A DNA stretch of 35,146 nucleotides. Source: Methylotenera_A sp031381645. GTDB lineage: Bacteria; Pseudomonadota; Gammaproteobacteria; Burkholderiales; Methylophilaceae. The notes beneath the pieces were generated by a model, which was not told the DNA's origin, did no database searches, and saw only the letters and a list, made by a program, of their open reading frames with translations. The position numbers and the translations under genes were made by a program. Numbering within the stretch: the stretch's first letter is position 1; each line of letters opens with the position of its first letter. Of this stretch, positions 1 to 9,729 are shown one piece after another. The stretch spans positions 1 through 35,146 of the forward strand of contig JANMYB010000037.1 in assembly GCA_031381645.1 (NCBI GenBank). Direction: 5' to 3'.

Positions 1-2522
1 AGGCGAATTCGCGTTATCGATTATTGGCGCACGACCCTGAACGGCCGATTTTAAAACCTGAAATTTTGTTAATTAAAACTGAAGATTTTTTCGCGCAAAC
101 ACATGATTTTGCCAATTTAATTTTCACAAAAGAAGCTGAAAATTCGCTTCCGGATTTAAGCATAGAGCGTCGTGAAGCCCTGCCTTTGCATAGGCTGCAA
201 GCCTTTATTCATAAGGCTACTGGAGTATCGATAAAACAGCGAATTTTGATCGTTGCAGAGAGTTTAGGCCGTCGCGAAACTATGTCGCAGCTTTTCACCG
301 AGCATGAATTGCCGATGCCAACGTGTGAAACTTGGGCAGAATTTCAATTATCCACAGAAAAAGTCATGCTGGGTGTCTCGTCGTTGCATAGCGGCTTTGC
401 AGATGATCAAATTGTCCTCATTACAGAATCCGAGCTTTACTCTGGCACTGTGCGTCAGCAACGTCGCCGCGAGAAGGAAAAAGCGCGTAACACCGAAGGC
501 ATGCTCAAAGACTTATCCGAGCTGCACTTTTCGGATCCTGTCGTGCACGAGCAGCATGGCGTAGGGCGCTATAAAGGTTTGGTGAATTTAGATTTTGGCG
601 AAGGCGAAACCGAATTTTTGCTGCTGGAATACTATGGTGACGATAAGCTCTATGTGCCTGTTTCGCAGTTATTCTTAATCTCGCGTTATTCTGGCGGGCC
701 GCCAGAAAGCGCACCGCTACATCGTTTAGGTTCTGGTCAGTGGGAAAAAGCCAAGAAAAAAGCACTTAAGCAAATTCGCGATACTGCGGCTGAATTACTC
801 AACCTGTATGCCCAACGCGCCGCGCGCAAAGGCCATGCATTTACGCTGAGCTTGCAAGATTACGACGCGTTTTGCGAAGGCTTTCCGTTTGAAGAAACAC
901 CAGACCAACTGGAAGCTATCGAAAATGTCATTAAGGACATGCAATCTGGTCGCCCGATGGACAGATTAGTGTGCGGTGATGTGGGTTTTGGTAAAACAGA
1001 AGTTGCTTTAAGAGCGGCATTCGTTGCAGTGATGGGCGGCAGGCAGGTTGCTGTGCTGGTGCCGACCACATTGCTAGCTGAACAGCACTATCAAAATTTC
1101 TGCGATAGATTTGCTGAGTGGCCGATAAAAGTGGCCGAAATTTCACGCTTTAGAACCGCTAAAGAAATCACAGAGGCCTTACGTGGCTTGGCTTCTGGAG
1201 AAATTGATATTATTATCGGCACACATCGTTTAATTCAAAAAGATGTGAAATTTAAAAACCTTGGCTTGGTGATTTTAGATGAAGAACATCGTTTTGGTGT
1301 GCGCCAAAAAGAGCAACTTAAAGCCATGCGCGCCGAGGTGGACGTGCTGACACTCACCGCTACGCCTATCCCACGTACCTTGAGCATGGCGATGGAAGGT
1401 TTGCGCGAATTTAGCGTGATTAGTACGCCGCCGCAAAAACGCCTCAGCATTAAAACTTTTGCTACCTATTATGGCGAAGGCATTATTCGCGAGGCGATGA
1501 TGCGCGAATTTAAGCGTGGTGGGCAGGTTTATTTTCTGCATAATGAAGTCGATACCATTTTTGTGCAGAGAGAAAAGCTCGAGAAAATTGTCCCTGATGC
1601 GCGCATCGGCATTGCCCACGGCCAATTGCGTGAGCGCGAGTTGGAATCGGTGATGCGCGACTTTCACCAGCAACGTTTTAATGTGTTGTTGTGCACTACC
1701 ATTATTGAGACTGGCATCGATATTCCCACCGCTAACACGATTATTATGAATCGCGCTGATATGTTTGGCCTAGCGCAACTGCACCAGCTGCGCGGTCGCG
1801 TAGGCCGCTCGCATCATCAAGCCTATGCTTATTTGCTGACTGATGAACACCGCAAAATTATGCCGCAAGCGCAAAAGCGCTTAGATGCGATTCAGTTAAT
1901 GGAAGACCTTGGCGCAGGTTTTCACCTAGCCATGCACGATTTAGAAATTCGCGGCGCAGGCGAGTTGTTGGGCGACAGTCAAAGCGGCGAGATGCAAGCC
2001 ATTGGTTTCCAATTATATTCTGATATGCTCAACCACGCCGTTAAACAGCTTAAAGCGGGCAAAGAGCCCGATTTAGATGCGCCGCTAGGCGTAACGACGG
2101 AAATTAATTTGCATGTACCAGCATTACTCACCAACACGTATTGCCCAGATGTGCACGAGCGGCTGGTGCTATATAAACGCCTTGCCAATGCCAATGATGA
2201 TGATGAGTTAGATACGCTGCAAGAAGAGCTTATCGACCGTTTTGGCTTGTTGCCAGAGCAGGGTGAGGCACTGTTAGCCTGCCACAGGTTGCGCATTGCT
2301 GCCAAACCGCTCGGCATTATTAAAATTGACGCTTCTGATGCAGCGACTCAGCTACAGTTTAGCCGAAATACTGAGCTAGACCCAATGAAGCTGGTCAACT
2401 TACTCCAGCGGGACCGTCGCTGTCGCATGAATGGACCTGATAAATTGCGCGTGACGGTACAATTAGGCAATCTCAATCACAGAGTGGAATTTGTAAAAAC
2501 TTTATTGAAGGAATTTACTTAA
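1..2522 (+). CDS. mfd: Transcription-repair coupling factor Mfd (5' end outside window)
   Basis: Mfd is the ATP-dependent translocase that removes stalled RNA polymerase from DNA lesions and recruits UvrA. The frame is open to the window edge (about 839 residues visible, reading from base 3); full-length Mfd is near 1150 residues, so roughly 300 N-terminal residues (UvrB-like part) are missing. Numbering from the TTG at 24, there is an RNA polymerase-interaction domain around 165-225 (PVVHEQHGVGRYKG, LYVPVSQLFLISRYSGG), Walker A GDVGFGKT at 318-325, the DEEH box at 419-422, TATPIPRT, and helicase motif VI with RGRVGRSHHQAYAYLL, followed by the C-terminal regulatory domain. The TTG at 24 is internal and not the true start. 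The stop abuts the ATG of the following DedA gene (TAAATG). Identity is certain from near-continuous similarity to the family. Confidence 0.97.
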   Translation, partial: ANSRYRLLAHDPERPILKPEILLIKTEDFFAQTHDFANLIFTKEAENSLPDLSIERREALPLHRLQAFIHKATGVSIKQRILIVAESLGRRETMSQLFTEHELPMPTCETWAEFQLSTEKVMLGVSSLHSGFADDQIVLITESELYSGTVRQQRRREKEKARNTEGMLKDLSELHFSDPVVHEQHGVGRYKGLVNLDFGEGETEFLLLEYYGDDKLYVPVSQLFLISRYSGGPPESAPLHRLGSGQWEKAKKKALKQIRDTAAELLNLYAQRAARKGHAFTLSLQDYDAFCEGFPFEETPDQLEAIENVIKDMQSGRPMDRLVCGDVGFGKTEVALRAAFVAVMGGRQVAVLVPTTLLAEQHYQNFCDRFAEWPIKVAEISRFRTAKEITEALRGLASGEIDIIIGTHRLIQKDVKFKNLGLVILDEEHRFGVRQKEQLKAMRAEVDVLTLTATPIPRTLSMAMEGLREFSVISTPPQKRLSIKTFATYYGEGIIREAMMREFKRGGQVYFLHNEVDTIFVQREKLEKIVPDARIGIAHGQLRERELESVMRDFHQQRFNVLLCTTIIETGIDIPTANTIIMNRADMFGLAQLHQLRGRVGRSHHQAYAYLLTDEHRKIMPQAQKRLDAIQLMEDLGAGFHLAMHDLEIRGAGELLGDSQSGEMQAIGFQLYSDMLNHAVKQLKAGKEPDLDAPLGVTTEINLHVPALLTNTYCPDVHERLVLYKRLANANDDDELDTLQEELIDRFGLLPEQGEALLACHRLRIAAKPLGIIKIDASDAATQLQFSRNTELDPMKLVNLLQRDRRCRMNGPDKLRVTVQLGNLNHRVEFVKTLLKEFT

Positions 2523-3137
2523 ATGTTAGAAAAAATGATTGCTGTTGTCGCCACCTGGATTATGGGTGTGATTTCATCCATGGGTTACGGTGGGATTGTG
2601 CTGTTGATGGCGATTGAGTCGGCGTGCATTCCGCTACCTTCGGAAATCATTATGCCGTTTGCGGGTTTTTTGGTCAGCAAAGGTGAAATGATGCTGTTTG
2701 GCATTGCGCTGGCTGGTGCGATTGGTTGCGTAGTCGGCTCAATTCCCGCCTATTATCTGGGCATGTTTGGCGGCCGTCCGTTGGCGGAAAAATATGGTAA
2801 ATATGTGCTGATTAGCAAAAAAGATTTAGACATGGCCGACGATTGGTTTGCCAAGCATGGCGAAATTATTATTTTCATTTCGCGCTTATTGCCTGGAGTC
2901 CGCACCTTTATTGCCTTTCCAGCCGGTGTGGCGCGTATGAACATGACTAAATTCATTGTTTATACGTTTGTCGGCTCGTTTATTTGGTGCTGGGCGCTGG
3001 GCTACATTGGCGTAAAGGTGGGTGAAAATTGGGAGTCACTCGGCAAATATTTCCATCAATTTCACTATGTCATTATCGCGCTCGGCATTGCGTTTGTGGT
3101 GTGGTATTTGCGCCGCCATTTTAAGAATGAGCATTAA
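2523..3137 (+). CDS. DedA-family inner-membrane protein
   Basis: 204-residue polytopic protein of the DedA (SNARE-associated/VTT) family, which includes undecaprenyl-phosphate or phospholipid translocases needed for envelope homeostasis. Seen: an N-terminal hydrophobic segment, the re-entrant motif ESACIPLPSEIIMPFAGFL (residues 32-50) with acidic Glu32 and Glu41, a second motif FISRLLPGVRTF (about 118-129) with Arg121, Pro124 and Arg127, and C-terminal hydrophobic helices near 143-163 and 182-197 ending in a basic tail. The start follows directly on the mfd stop; an AAGGA Shine-Dalgarno sequence lies at 2508-2512, ten bases upstream, inside mfd, so the two genes are probably co-transcribed. 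It converges with the helicase gene downstream and the two stop codons share the palindrome TTAA (3134-3137). Substrate unknown; family call firm. Confidence 0.93.
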   Translation: MLEKMIAVVATWIMGVISSMGYGGIVLLMAIESACIPLPSEIIMPFAGFLVSKGEMMLFGIALAGAIGCVVGSIPAYYLGMFGGRPLAEKYGKYVLISKKDLDMADDWFAKHGEIIIFISRLLPGVRTFIAFPAGVARMNMTKFIVYTFVGSFIWCWALGYIGVKVGENWESLGKYFHQFHYVIIALGIAFVVWYLRRHFKNEH

Positions 3138-6100
3138 AACTCGATTAACTTACCTAAACTTAAAAAGAATACTGCGGTTTTAATCGGCAGTTTTTCGTGC
3201 GCAAATAGCGTTGCATAGCGCGCTAATTGTGGCTGATGAGCTTGTGCTGCAACGTTTGCATTGGCTTCGGTGACCTCTAAACCAAGCTTGTAATCAATTA
3301 TCCAACGAACCTTGGTTTTAGTTAAATCATCGTCCTCTGTAAATGTTAGGTCGATGCGATGTTCTTGTGGCTCGCCATTTTCGTTCATTGAGGTGATGTT
3401 TAATTCTGTTTGAGAAGATGCTCTGGGAGCCAATATCCATGAGCCTTGCATGCTAGATATAGTTTGTTTTAGCGCGGCGATAATTTGAACTACATATTTT
3501 TCGACATCATTTTTTGCATGACCGCGTTGTAAAAGCCAAAATTGCATACTCTGGGAGGCAATATCCATGCGGCTTGCAGGCCACTTTTCTAAAGAATCAT
3601 TGGCAATCATTTCCATGTATAAATGTGCTAACGAGCCTGCATCGGCTGCGAGATTTAAAGCTAGCGCAGCTAAATTTTGCTTGGTTTGTGAATTGTCTTG
3701 TGCATGAGTTTGGTTTGTTTTTTGCAGATAATCTTTTGGCAAATTTTTCAATAATTCTGGCACTTTGGGCGAATTTAATCGCATCAATTTTGGCGTAAAA
3801 TCTGCGATGCGCGTTTGTGCCTGCTTGTTGTTAGCTGTGGGCGTGGTGGCCGCAAATTGCGCCGCCAAATTTGGCCAAAGTAAAGCCAGTAATGACTTTG
3901 CGCTTGGGTTTAATTCATTGTTTTTATTGAGTTTTATGGTAGCAATTAAATGACATTTGCGTATGCTGCGCGTCATCGCCACATACAACAGGCGCGTGGT
4001 TTCGTTGTTGGCGCGCTCACTTTCTAGCGCTTTTAAAAAGTCATAAATGCTGGGTTTTTGCTTGTCAGTTTTGCTGTAAGGCGCGGCGATTAGTTGTAAT
4101 TGGTGCTCAGTTTGCACTTCTTCCCACAACATCAGCGGTGCGTCGTTATCGCGCGGTTTGCGGTTGAGCGCGGGTAAAATCACGCAATCAAATTCTAAGC
4201 CTTTAGATTTATGAATGGTCAAAAATTGCAGGTGGTCGTTTTCGGTAATGTCAGGCTCGGCGTACAGTTTTTGCATGGCAATATCCAGCTGCTCAAAGTC
4301 AATAAAATAGCCGCTTGCCAAGCTATCGACCAAATCAAAAAACGCTTGTACATCGCGATTATCACCCACGTGAATTAAGGTATTGGCGCCACCAAGTTTA
4401 AGCCAAGTGCTCTCAAGCCAGCGCCTAAGCGGCATTTGGCCTTGGTGCGCAAACGCATCCGCCAAAATTTCGCGCACGTGCAGCAAACGCTGCGGCTCAT
4501 TTAGCGTTTGTACACGCGCATCGTCTTGCATTAGCTGCCAAATTGTCGCGTAATGGTCGTCGCCCGCAAGTTTATGTAAATCGGCCAGCGTGAGGCCGCA
4601 CCAGGGCGCGCGCAAAACGCTAAGCCAATGTACACGGTCGGCGCGATGAAGCAGGGCGCGCGTTAATGACAACGCATCCAGCACGGTTTGCCTGTCGCTC
4701 AAACCTTCAATTTCTACCGCTTGAAACGTCACATTTGGAAACTCGCGCCGAATCACCGAAACTAATTCTCGCAGATGCGAGCGCGAACGCACCAATACGG
4801 CGATTTTTTGTTTGTCATTTAATTTGGATTCTTTTTCAATTAAATTAGCCACATAGCGCGCTTCTGCTATTTTTGCTTCGTCACTTTCATCCTCTAAATT
4901 TAAAAGCAAAGGGTGTACTTCTACGCCTTCGTCGGCCACTTTGTCTTTGCTGGAGTGAAAAGGGCGGTAGCTAATCGCCGCTTGCGCTTCGTCGTCGTTA
5001 GCGGGGAAAACCGAGGCAAAAGTCGTGTTAATCCAATCCACCACTTTTGGGTGGCTGCGGTAATTAAGCGCTAATTTAAGCGGAGCAAGTGTTAATTGCC
5101 CAATGCCGCGTTCTGCTGCGCGCAAAAACAGGCTCACATCCGCTTTGCGGAAGCGATAAATCGATTGCATCGGATCGCCCACGCAAAATAGCGTCCGTCC
5201 GTCATCTTGCTGCCAGCCTTGTGTGAGCTGCTCAATTAAGCGCATCTGCGTTGGGCTAGTGTCCTGAAATTCATCTACCAGCAAATGCGAAATTTTGTAA
5301 TCCAACTTTAGCGCTAAATCGGTCGCGCCGCGTTCGTTTTCTAGCGCATCGCTGGCCGATTGCGCAATCGCTACAAAATCTACCTTATTGGCAGCCTGAA
5401 AAGTCGTCCACAAATGCGCAGTAGCTAGCTGCAATAATTGCGCCAATGCCTTTACCACTGTGCAATCTTGCACGATATTTTCTGTACTCATATCTGGCAG
5501 GCTAAGCGCATCAAATAAGGGTTTTGGGTTGGCTATCAGCTGCGTAATTTCTGTAAAATTTTGTTTAAAAACCTCATTTTCAGGATGATTTTTATCTTTT
5601 GCAGGAAAGCCATTATTTTTATCTAATTTTTTTCTAAATTCACCATCTTTATTGAGTAAAAAATCGCCTAAAATTTGCCATTTTTGTAAATCTTCTGGGC
5701 GCGCTTGCAGCGGAATTTGCCAATCTTGCAATGATTTTAGCGTATGCGTTTCTTCCACATTGCTGGCTGCAAAACGCACCACGGGCATTAGCATAGTTTG
5801 GTAGCTCGCTGGCATCGTTTCTATTGTTAAATCAAGGCTTTGCACAATTAATTGTTGCAGCGCAAGCTTCAAGTTTTGTGCAATATCTGCCACAGAAATA
5901 TTGGCGTGCGCACCAGCCAGCATTTGCCATTGGTCGCGCTTTTCCAGCATTTTTGCCAGTAATTGCGTCAGTTTTTCGATGTCGTTATGCATAAAGCGCA
6001 GCGCGGTGCTAATAATACCTTCAGCATTATTTTCTTGGCTAATGCTAGCCAGTGTTTGTTGCGCCGCGCTTTCGTAATGTTGCGTGGCATCCAAAGCTAC

Positions 6101-6538
6101 TTTGGGCTGGCCGCCAAACTTGCTTAGCAGCGGCATTTGGCGAGATAAACTGCTACATAAAGCATCTAAAGTTTGAATGCGCAACCGCGCAGGGGCTTCT
6201 AGCAAATGCCAGCCCATTTGTTGTGCATGTTGCAATGCAATATCTGCTAATTTACGTGTTTCTAACTTATGTTCAGCATCGATTGGTGCCTTATTCTGTG
6301 AGGCTTCTAGCGAGGTTAAAATACGATTTCGCATTTCTGCTGCGGCTTTATTGGTAAAGGTCAGCGCGACAATTTCTTCGGGCGATTCTACCGTTGCCAG
6401 CAACTTTAAATAGCGCTGCGTCAGCAGCTCAGTTTTGCCAGCGCCAGCCGGCGCTTCCACAATAAAGCTGGCAAATGCCAACGCTTTTTTGCGGTTTTCC
6501 GCATCTTGTGTCGCCAGACTATTCATGTTGCTGCTCAA
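3134..6538 (-). CDS. AddA/RecB-like UvrD-family helicase-nuclease
   Basis: 1134-residue superfamily 1A helicase fused to a RecB-type nuclease, the probable motor subunit of a double-strand-break resection complex. Seen: Walker A APAGAGKT at residues 29-36 with the following motif Ia LTFTNKAAAEMRNR, Walker B/motif II VDEFQDTSPTQM near 420, motif III GDPMQSIYRFRKADV, motif V TIHKSKGLEFD near 778, and motif VI LLYVAMTRSIRK. The C-terminal 200 residues carry the PD-(D/E)XK nuclease: GSLAHLYMEM, a basic HRIDLTF, WIIDYKLG (near 1078) and a Q-x3-Y motif (QLARY). It overlaps the upstream nuclease gene by 20 bases and runs in the same direction, as addB-addA do. I call it AddA-like rather than RecB because there is no recC or recD and the partner is AddB-like. 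Confidence 0.9.
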   Translation of the reverse strand: MSSNMNSLATQDAENRKKALAFASFIVEAPAGAGKTELLTQRYLKLLATVESPEEIVALTFTNKAAAEMRNRILTSLEASQNKAPIDAEHKLETRKLADIALQHAQQMGWHLLEAPARLRIQTLDALCSSLSRQMPLLSKFGGQPKVALDATQHYESAAQQTLASISQENNAEGIISTALRFMHNDIEKLTQLLAKMLEKRDQWQMLAGAHANISVADIAQNLKLALQQLIVQSLDLTIETMPASYQTMLMPVVRFAASNVEETHTLKSLQDWQIPLQARPEDLQKWQILGDFLLNKDGEFRKKLDKNNGFPAKDKNHPENEVFKQNFTEITQLIANPKPLFDALSLPDMSTENIVQDCTVVKALAQLLQLATAHLWTTFQAANKVDFVAIAQSASDALENERGATDLALKLDYKISHLLVDEFQDTSPTQMRLIEQLTQGWQQDDGRTLFCVGDPMQSIYRFRKADVSLFLRAAERGIGQLTLAPLKLALNYRSHPKVVDWINTTFASVFPANDDEAQAAISYRPFHSSKDKVADEGVEVHPLLLNLEDESDEAKIAEARYVANLIEKESKLNDKQKIAVLVRSRSHLRELVSVIRREFPNVTFQAVEIEGLSDRQTVLDALSLTRALLHRADRVHWLSVLRAPWCGLTLADLHKLAGDDHYATIWQLMQDDARVQTLNEPQRLLHVREILADAFAHQGQMPLRRWLESTWLKLGGANTLIHVGDNRDVQAFFDLVDSLASGYFIDFEQLDIAMQKLYAEPDITENDHLQFLTIHKSKGLEFDCVILPALNRKPRDNDAPLMLWEEVQTEHQLQLIAAPYSKTDKQKPSIYDFLKALESERANNETTRLLYVAMTRSIRKCHLIATIKLNKNNELNPSAKSLLALLWPNLAAQFAATTPTANNKQAQTRIADFTPKLMRLNSPKVPELLKNLPKDYLQKTNQTHAQDNSQTKQNLAALALNLAADAGSLAHLYMEMIANDSLEKWPASRMDIASQSMQFWLLQRGHAKNDVEKYVVQIIAALKQTISSMQGSWILAPRASSQTELNITSMNENGEPQEHRIDLTFTEDDDLTKTKVRWIIDYKLGLEVTEANANVAAQAHQPQLARYATLFAHEKLPIKTAVFFLSLGKLIEF
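3431..3441 (+). repeat. Motif copy 1: CAATATCCATG
   Basis: Core CAATATCCATG with the left flank GGGAGC and right flank AGCCTTGCA, within the helicase-nuclease gene. On the coding (minus) strand it is read as Trp-Ile-Leu-Ala. First of five same-strand copies in the window. Confidence 0.7.
3559..3569 (+). repeat. Motif copy 2: CAATATCCATG
   Basis: Core CAATATCCATG with flanks GGGAGG and CGGCTTGCAGG, 128 bases from copy 1 in the same gene but read in a different frame (Met-Asp-Ile-Ala on the minus strand). Confidence 0.7.
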
Positions 6539-9209
6539 ATTGTAGCTCTCGTTCCGGCAGCCGCAACAAAGGTTTTACCTCGCAATACAGCAAATCGGCT
6601 TCTTTTTCAAACACCACGCCAGCCGCGCCAGTCTTTATTTCTAGTGCGATATTTGTCAAACTTGTTTGCCAATGTGCAATCAAACTTTGCCAGGAATCGA
6701 ACGCCTTAAATTTTGAATTTGACGCAAGATTTTCGAGAGGCTTAACCTCGGGCAAAATTGCATGTTGCGCCAGCCCGCTAAATTTGCACTCAACTATATT
6801 CACTTTGGCAAAACACGCCGCGACGACTTGCTGGTTTTTAAGTGCGAGTGATACGTACAAAGGCAATTGCGGCGCGGTGATGCGCTCATCTGCCCAATTG
6901 GTGTGATTGGGTACTGCGCTGCCCGTTTTATAATCAATCACCACCAATCCGCCATCTTCTAGCGCGTCAATTCTATCGATGCGCAGTTTTACTTCTAAGC
7001 CTTCAATGGCTAGTAGAAAATCAGCTTCGCACTTTTCAACCGTAAAATCAGCGCGCTGTTTTTCTAGCGTTAGCCAAGTTTCAAGCAGTGTTTGCAGGCG
7101 CTGCTTTTCGATTTCAATAATCTGTTTCGGCACAAATTCACTTAAATTTTCATGGCTGCAACCCCCATGGATACTGGCTTTCAGGGCATCATTTAATTGA
7201 TTCTTTGAGTATGATTTAAGCGTTTTTGAATCTTTACAGGCCAGCCAAAAATGCTGCAATACAGCGTGTAACAAATTGCCACGCTCCATGCTGTCTAGCC
7301 CGTCGCTTGGGTTTTGTAGCGCGATCGCGCCCAGCCGATATTGGTAAAATGTCCATGCCGGGCAAATCGCTTGCGTCTCAAATAACTTGCTGCCGCCGCG
7401 TAGTTTTTCATCTGGCAAAATTGGCGGCGCAACGTGATCGTCTAGCAGTTCCATTGTTGCTGGTTGTGCCAAAATTTCTGCCAACGTGAATATTGGCGTA
7501 ATCGCATCGCCAGTTGGCATATCCGCCAACAGTGGAGAAGGGCGCAGCTCGCGGTCGGCATCTTTGCGCGACCAAGAAAACACACAGTTTTTTGCGCCGA
7601 AAATAATGCGGTCATGCACTTTTTGCGCAAACGCAGCCTGAATGTCCGTGTCCGCATTCGGCATGCCAAAATCGCGCTGCAATTTAATCGGCAATAGTGG
7701 ATTTGGTCTCGCGGGCGACGGCCAATGTTGATCATTCATGCCTAATATCCATGCGCCATCAAGACTATTTGCACTGCTTTCTAACATGCCCAAAATTTGA
7801 ATACGCGGCTCACCAATGGTTTCGGGCTGAAACATTTTTGTGTTGCACATTTGCGCGAATTTATTGACTGCATCCGTCGCAGAAATCGCGCCTAGTAAAT
7901 TATCTAACGCGCTAAAAGTCTGCAAAGCTTCCAGCCAACTTTGCTGTGCTTGATATTCGTGGCTACTTAAATTGCGCGTATTGGCCCAATTTAACGACGT
8001 TAAAAACTCGCTAAATTGTGCTACCCAAACAGAAGGCTTTTGCTTTTTTTGCCAATCTTTTTGCGTGGTTTGTAGGTAATTTAAGTGCGCTAAAAATCCA
8101 TCTACATTATTTTGCTTTTCGGCTAATTTTTTTAATTGATTTAAGCTGATGCTGCGCGGTAATTGTTTGCGCATTTGCGCATCTAGCAAGCTACGTGCGT
8201 CTAATTCATGTAAATTTCCCCAATACACATTTAATAAAACCGCACTCATATCTGCCTGCACGGCCGCCTGCATATTGGATCCTAGGCGCATTAAATTTAA
8301 TGCATTGGAGATTAATGCATATTCGCTTAAAGGTAAACCCAGTGAAAAGTCGTACACACGCGGCGCTTCATATTGGCTGGGATGCAAAGTTTCTGTATGA
8401 AAAGTGTCGTCCAATAAATCGGCTAATTTTGCGCGAATATTGCCCAACACTGGCGTGATAATCGCCAAATTTGCCTGCGGATTTTGGCTTAACGTTTGTT
8501 TTGTCCAGGCCACCGCTGCGCGACATTCGGCATCTAAATTCTCGAACACCATTTGCTGCGCGTTTGTCGTGGTTTGAGAGGTTTGTGTAAAACTAACTTC
8601 AACGCCTTTCGTCGTTAAAACATCAATTAAATGTTGCTCCAAAGGTGTAACGCGATCGAACCCTAGCAACTCCATTTTTGTGGGTAATGGCAACGTAGTT
8701 TTTTCTATGCAAGCTATCTGAAAAGCCAATAATCGTGGAGATCCCAGCGTTTTATGTTGCGCACAAAGTTGCTGAAAATCGTGCTGCCAGCGTAAAAATT
8801 GTCGCGTTTCGGTCGATTGAAAATAACTATTTAATGTTTCTTCTGAAACTTGCCATTCCAACAACAGTTGGTTCGCCTCAATCGCCGAATCTGCCAAGCT
8901 TGCTACGTCAAATAAAGCCGCCAACTCGTGCTTGGCCAAAGCATTTTTGATGACTTGCTGCCACAACATTTTTTCGGTCACACCGCTAAGTGAAAATAGC
9001 GGCATTTTTTCTGCAGAAATTTCGCCGGCTAACAACGCCTGTTGCATAAAATCTGCCAAAAACTGCGGCAAGGTAAGGTTGCGCGGCGTGCGCCATTGCT
9101 TGTTGGATTGAGCAAACTGTTTTTGCTGATGTCGCTGCGAAGCCCTAGATAAGCGGGCAGTGGCGCATATGATGATAGTTTGTTGCGCGTGTTGAGATGA
9201 ATCTTGCAT
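6519..9209 (-). CDS. AddB-like PD-(D/E)XK nuclease (putative DNA-repair protein, TIGR03623 type)
   Basis: 896-residue partner of the adjacent helicase, resembling the proteobacterial 'probable DNA repair protein' family (TIGR03623), distant AddB/RecC-like scaffolds with a C-terminal RecB-type nuclease. Seen: a degenerate helicase-like body without a Walker A box (the N-terminus reads IIICATARLSRASQ where GxxGxGKT would sit), a CPAWTFYQYRLGA motif near 616 typical of the AddB nuclease-domain entry, then GNLLHAVLQHFW, VVIDYKTGSAVP near 755 (catalytic Asp and Lys), and QLPLY (Q-x3-Y). The four-cysteine iron-sulfur cluster of classical AddB is not apparent: there is no Cys cluster at the C-terminus. 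First gene of the pair; its ATG (9207-9209) faces the divergent gene at 9314, with about 100 bases between. Function inferred from context and motifs. Confidence 0.85.
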   Translation of the reverse strand: MQDSSQHAQQTIIICATARLSRASQRHQQKQFAQSNKQWRTPRNLTLPQFLADFMQQALLAGEISAEKMPLFSLSGVTEKMLWQQVIKNALAKHELAALFDVASLADSAIEANQLLLEWQVSEETLNSYFQSTETRQFLRWQHDFQQLCAQHKTLGSPRLLAFQIACIEKTTLPLPTKMELLGFDRVTPLEQHLIDVLTTKGVEVSFTQTSQTTTNAQQMVFENLDAECRAAVAWTKQTLSQNPQANLAIITPVLGNIRAKLADLLDDTFHTETLHPSQYEAPRVYDFSLGLPLSEYALISNALNLMRLGSNMQAAVQADMSAVLLNVYWGNLHELDARSLLDAQMRKQLPRSISLNQLKKLAEKQNNVDGFLAHLNYLQTTQKDWQKKQKPSVWVAQFSEFLTSLNWANTRNLSSHEYQAQQSWLEALQTFSALDNLLGAISATDAVNKFAQMCNTKMFQPETIGEPRIQILGMLESSANSLDGAWILGMNDQHWPSPARPNPLLPIKLQRDFGMPNADTDIQAAFAQKVHDRIIFGAKNCVFSWSRKDADRELRPSPLLADMPTGDAITPIFTLAEILAQPATMELLDDHVAPPILPDEKLRGGSKLFETQAICPAWTFYQYRLGAIALQNPSDGLDSMERGNLLHAVLQHFWLACKDSKTLKSYSKNQLNDALKASIHGGCSHENLSEFVPKQIIEIEKQRLQTLLETWLTLEKQRADFTVEKCEADFLLAIEGLEVKLRIDRIDALEDGGLVVIDYKTGSAVPNHTNWADERITAPQLPLYVSLALKNQQVVAACFAKVNIVECKFSGLAQHAILPEVKPLENLASNSKFKAFDSWQSLIAHWQTSLTNIALEIKTGAAGVVFEKEADLLYCEVKPLLRLPERELQFEQQHE
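7743..7753 (+). repeat. Motif copy 3: TAATATCCATG
   Basis: Core TAATATCCATG (one mismatch to the consensus core) followed by CGCC, within the AddB-like gene, read as Trp-Ile-Leu-Gly on the minus strand. Confidence 0.6.
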
Positions 9210-9313
9210 AACGATATTGTAGGCGAACTTGTTTAAATTCGGATGGGCTTTTTTTGTTATTTAACGACAATCTAGGCGTAAAATACTCACTGAAATTTGA
9301 ACGAGGTTAAAAC

Positions 9314-9727
9314 ATGTTAAGCAAATTGGCAAAAATATTTAAAATTTTGATGTGGGCGATTATTATTCCTATTATTTTGTTCGCGTTCTACACTTGGGCG
9401 GCGCTCACTTGGGTGTATTCTAGTGGCGAGCGGGCGGGTTATGTGCAAAAATTCTCCGAAAAAGGTTATTTGTGCAAAACCTTTGAAGGCGAATTGGTAT
9501 TGGTTTCGATGCCAGGTACGCAAGCAGAAAAGTTTATGTTTACCGTTAAAAGTGCGGCAATGGCCAAAAAAATTAACGAGAGTTTAGGCAAGCGCGTACG
9601 TATCACTTACGAAGAGCACAAAGGTATTCCAAGCAGTTGTTTTGGCGAAACAGCCTATTTTGTACAAGATGTGCAACTGCTTGATAACCCGAAAATTGAG
9701 ATGATACAAAAAGGTGAGCCGCAATAA
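9314..9727 (+). CDS. Conserved membrane-anchored protein of unknown function
   Basis: 137 residues: a short basic N-terminus, one strong hydrophobic helix at about 8-34 acting as an uncleaved signal anchor, and a soluble domain that should face the periplasm. The segment YSSGERAGYVQKFSEKGYLC (35-54) is a recognisable conserved block of a small proteobacterial family whose function I do not know; some members carry the misleading database name 6-phosphogluconate dehydrogenase. Two cysteines (Cys54 and Cys109 in PSSCFGET) could form a disulfide. The Shine-Dalgarno sequence is GAGG about nine bases before the ATG. It lies two bases upstream of greB and is presumably co-transcribed with it. Nothing suggests enzymatic activity. 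Confidence 0.85.
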   Translation: MLSKLAKIFKILMWAIIIPIILFAFYTWAALTWVYSSGERAGYVQKFSEKGYLCKTFEGELVLVSMPGTQAEKFMFTVKSAAMAKKINESLGKRVRITYEEHKGIPSSCFGETAYFVQDVQLLDNPKIEMIQKGEPQ

Positions 9728-9729
9728 GT

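Noticed and set aside
1275..1673. 132-residue ORF on the minus strand within mfd
   Set aside because: It lies antisense to the conserved helicase core of Mfd, has no Shine-Dalgarno sequence and its translation shows no domain; it is a codon-bias shadow.
6052..6413. Two plus-strand ORFs antisense to the helicase gene
   Set aside because: They overlap each other in different frames and cover the conserved N-terminal helicase motifs; no coding signal of their own.
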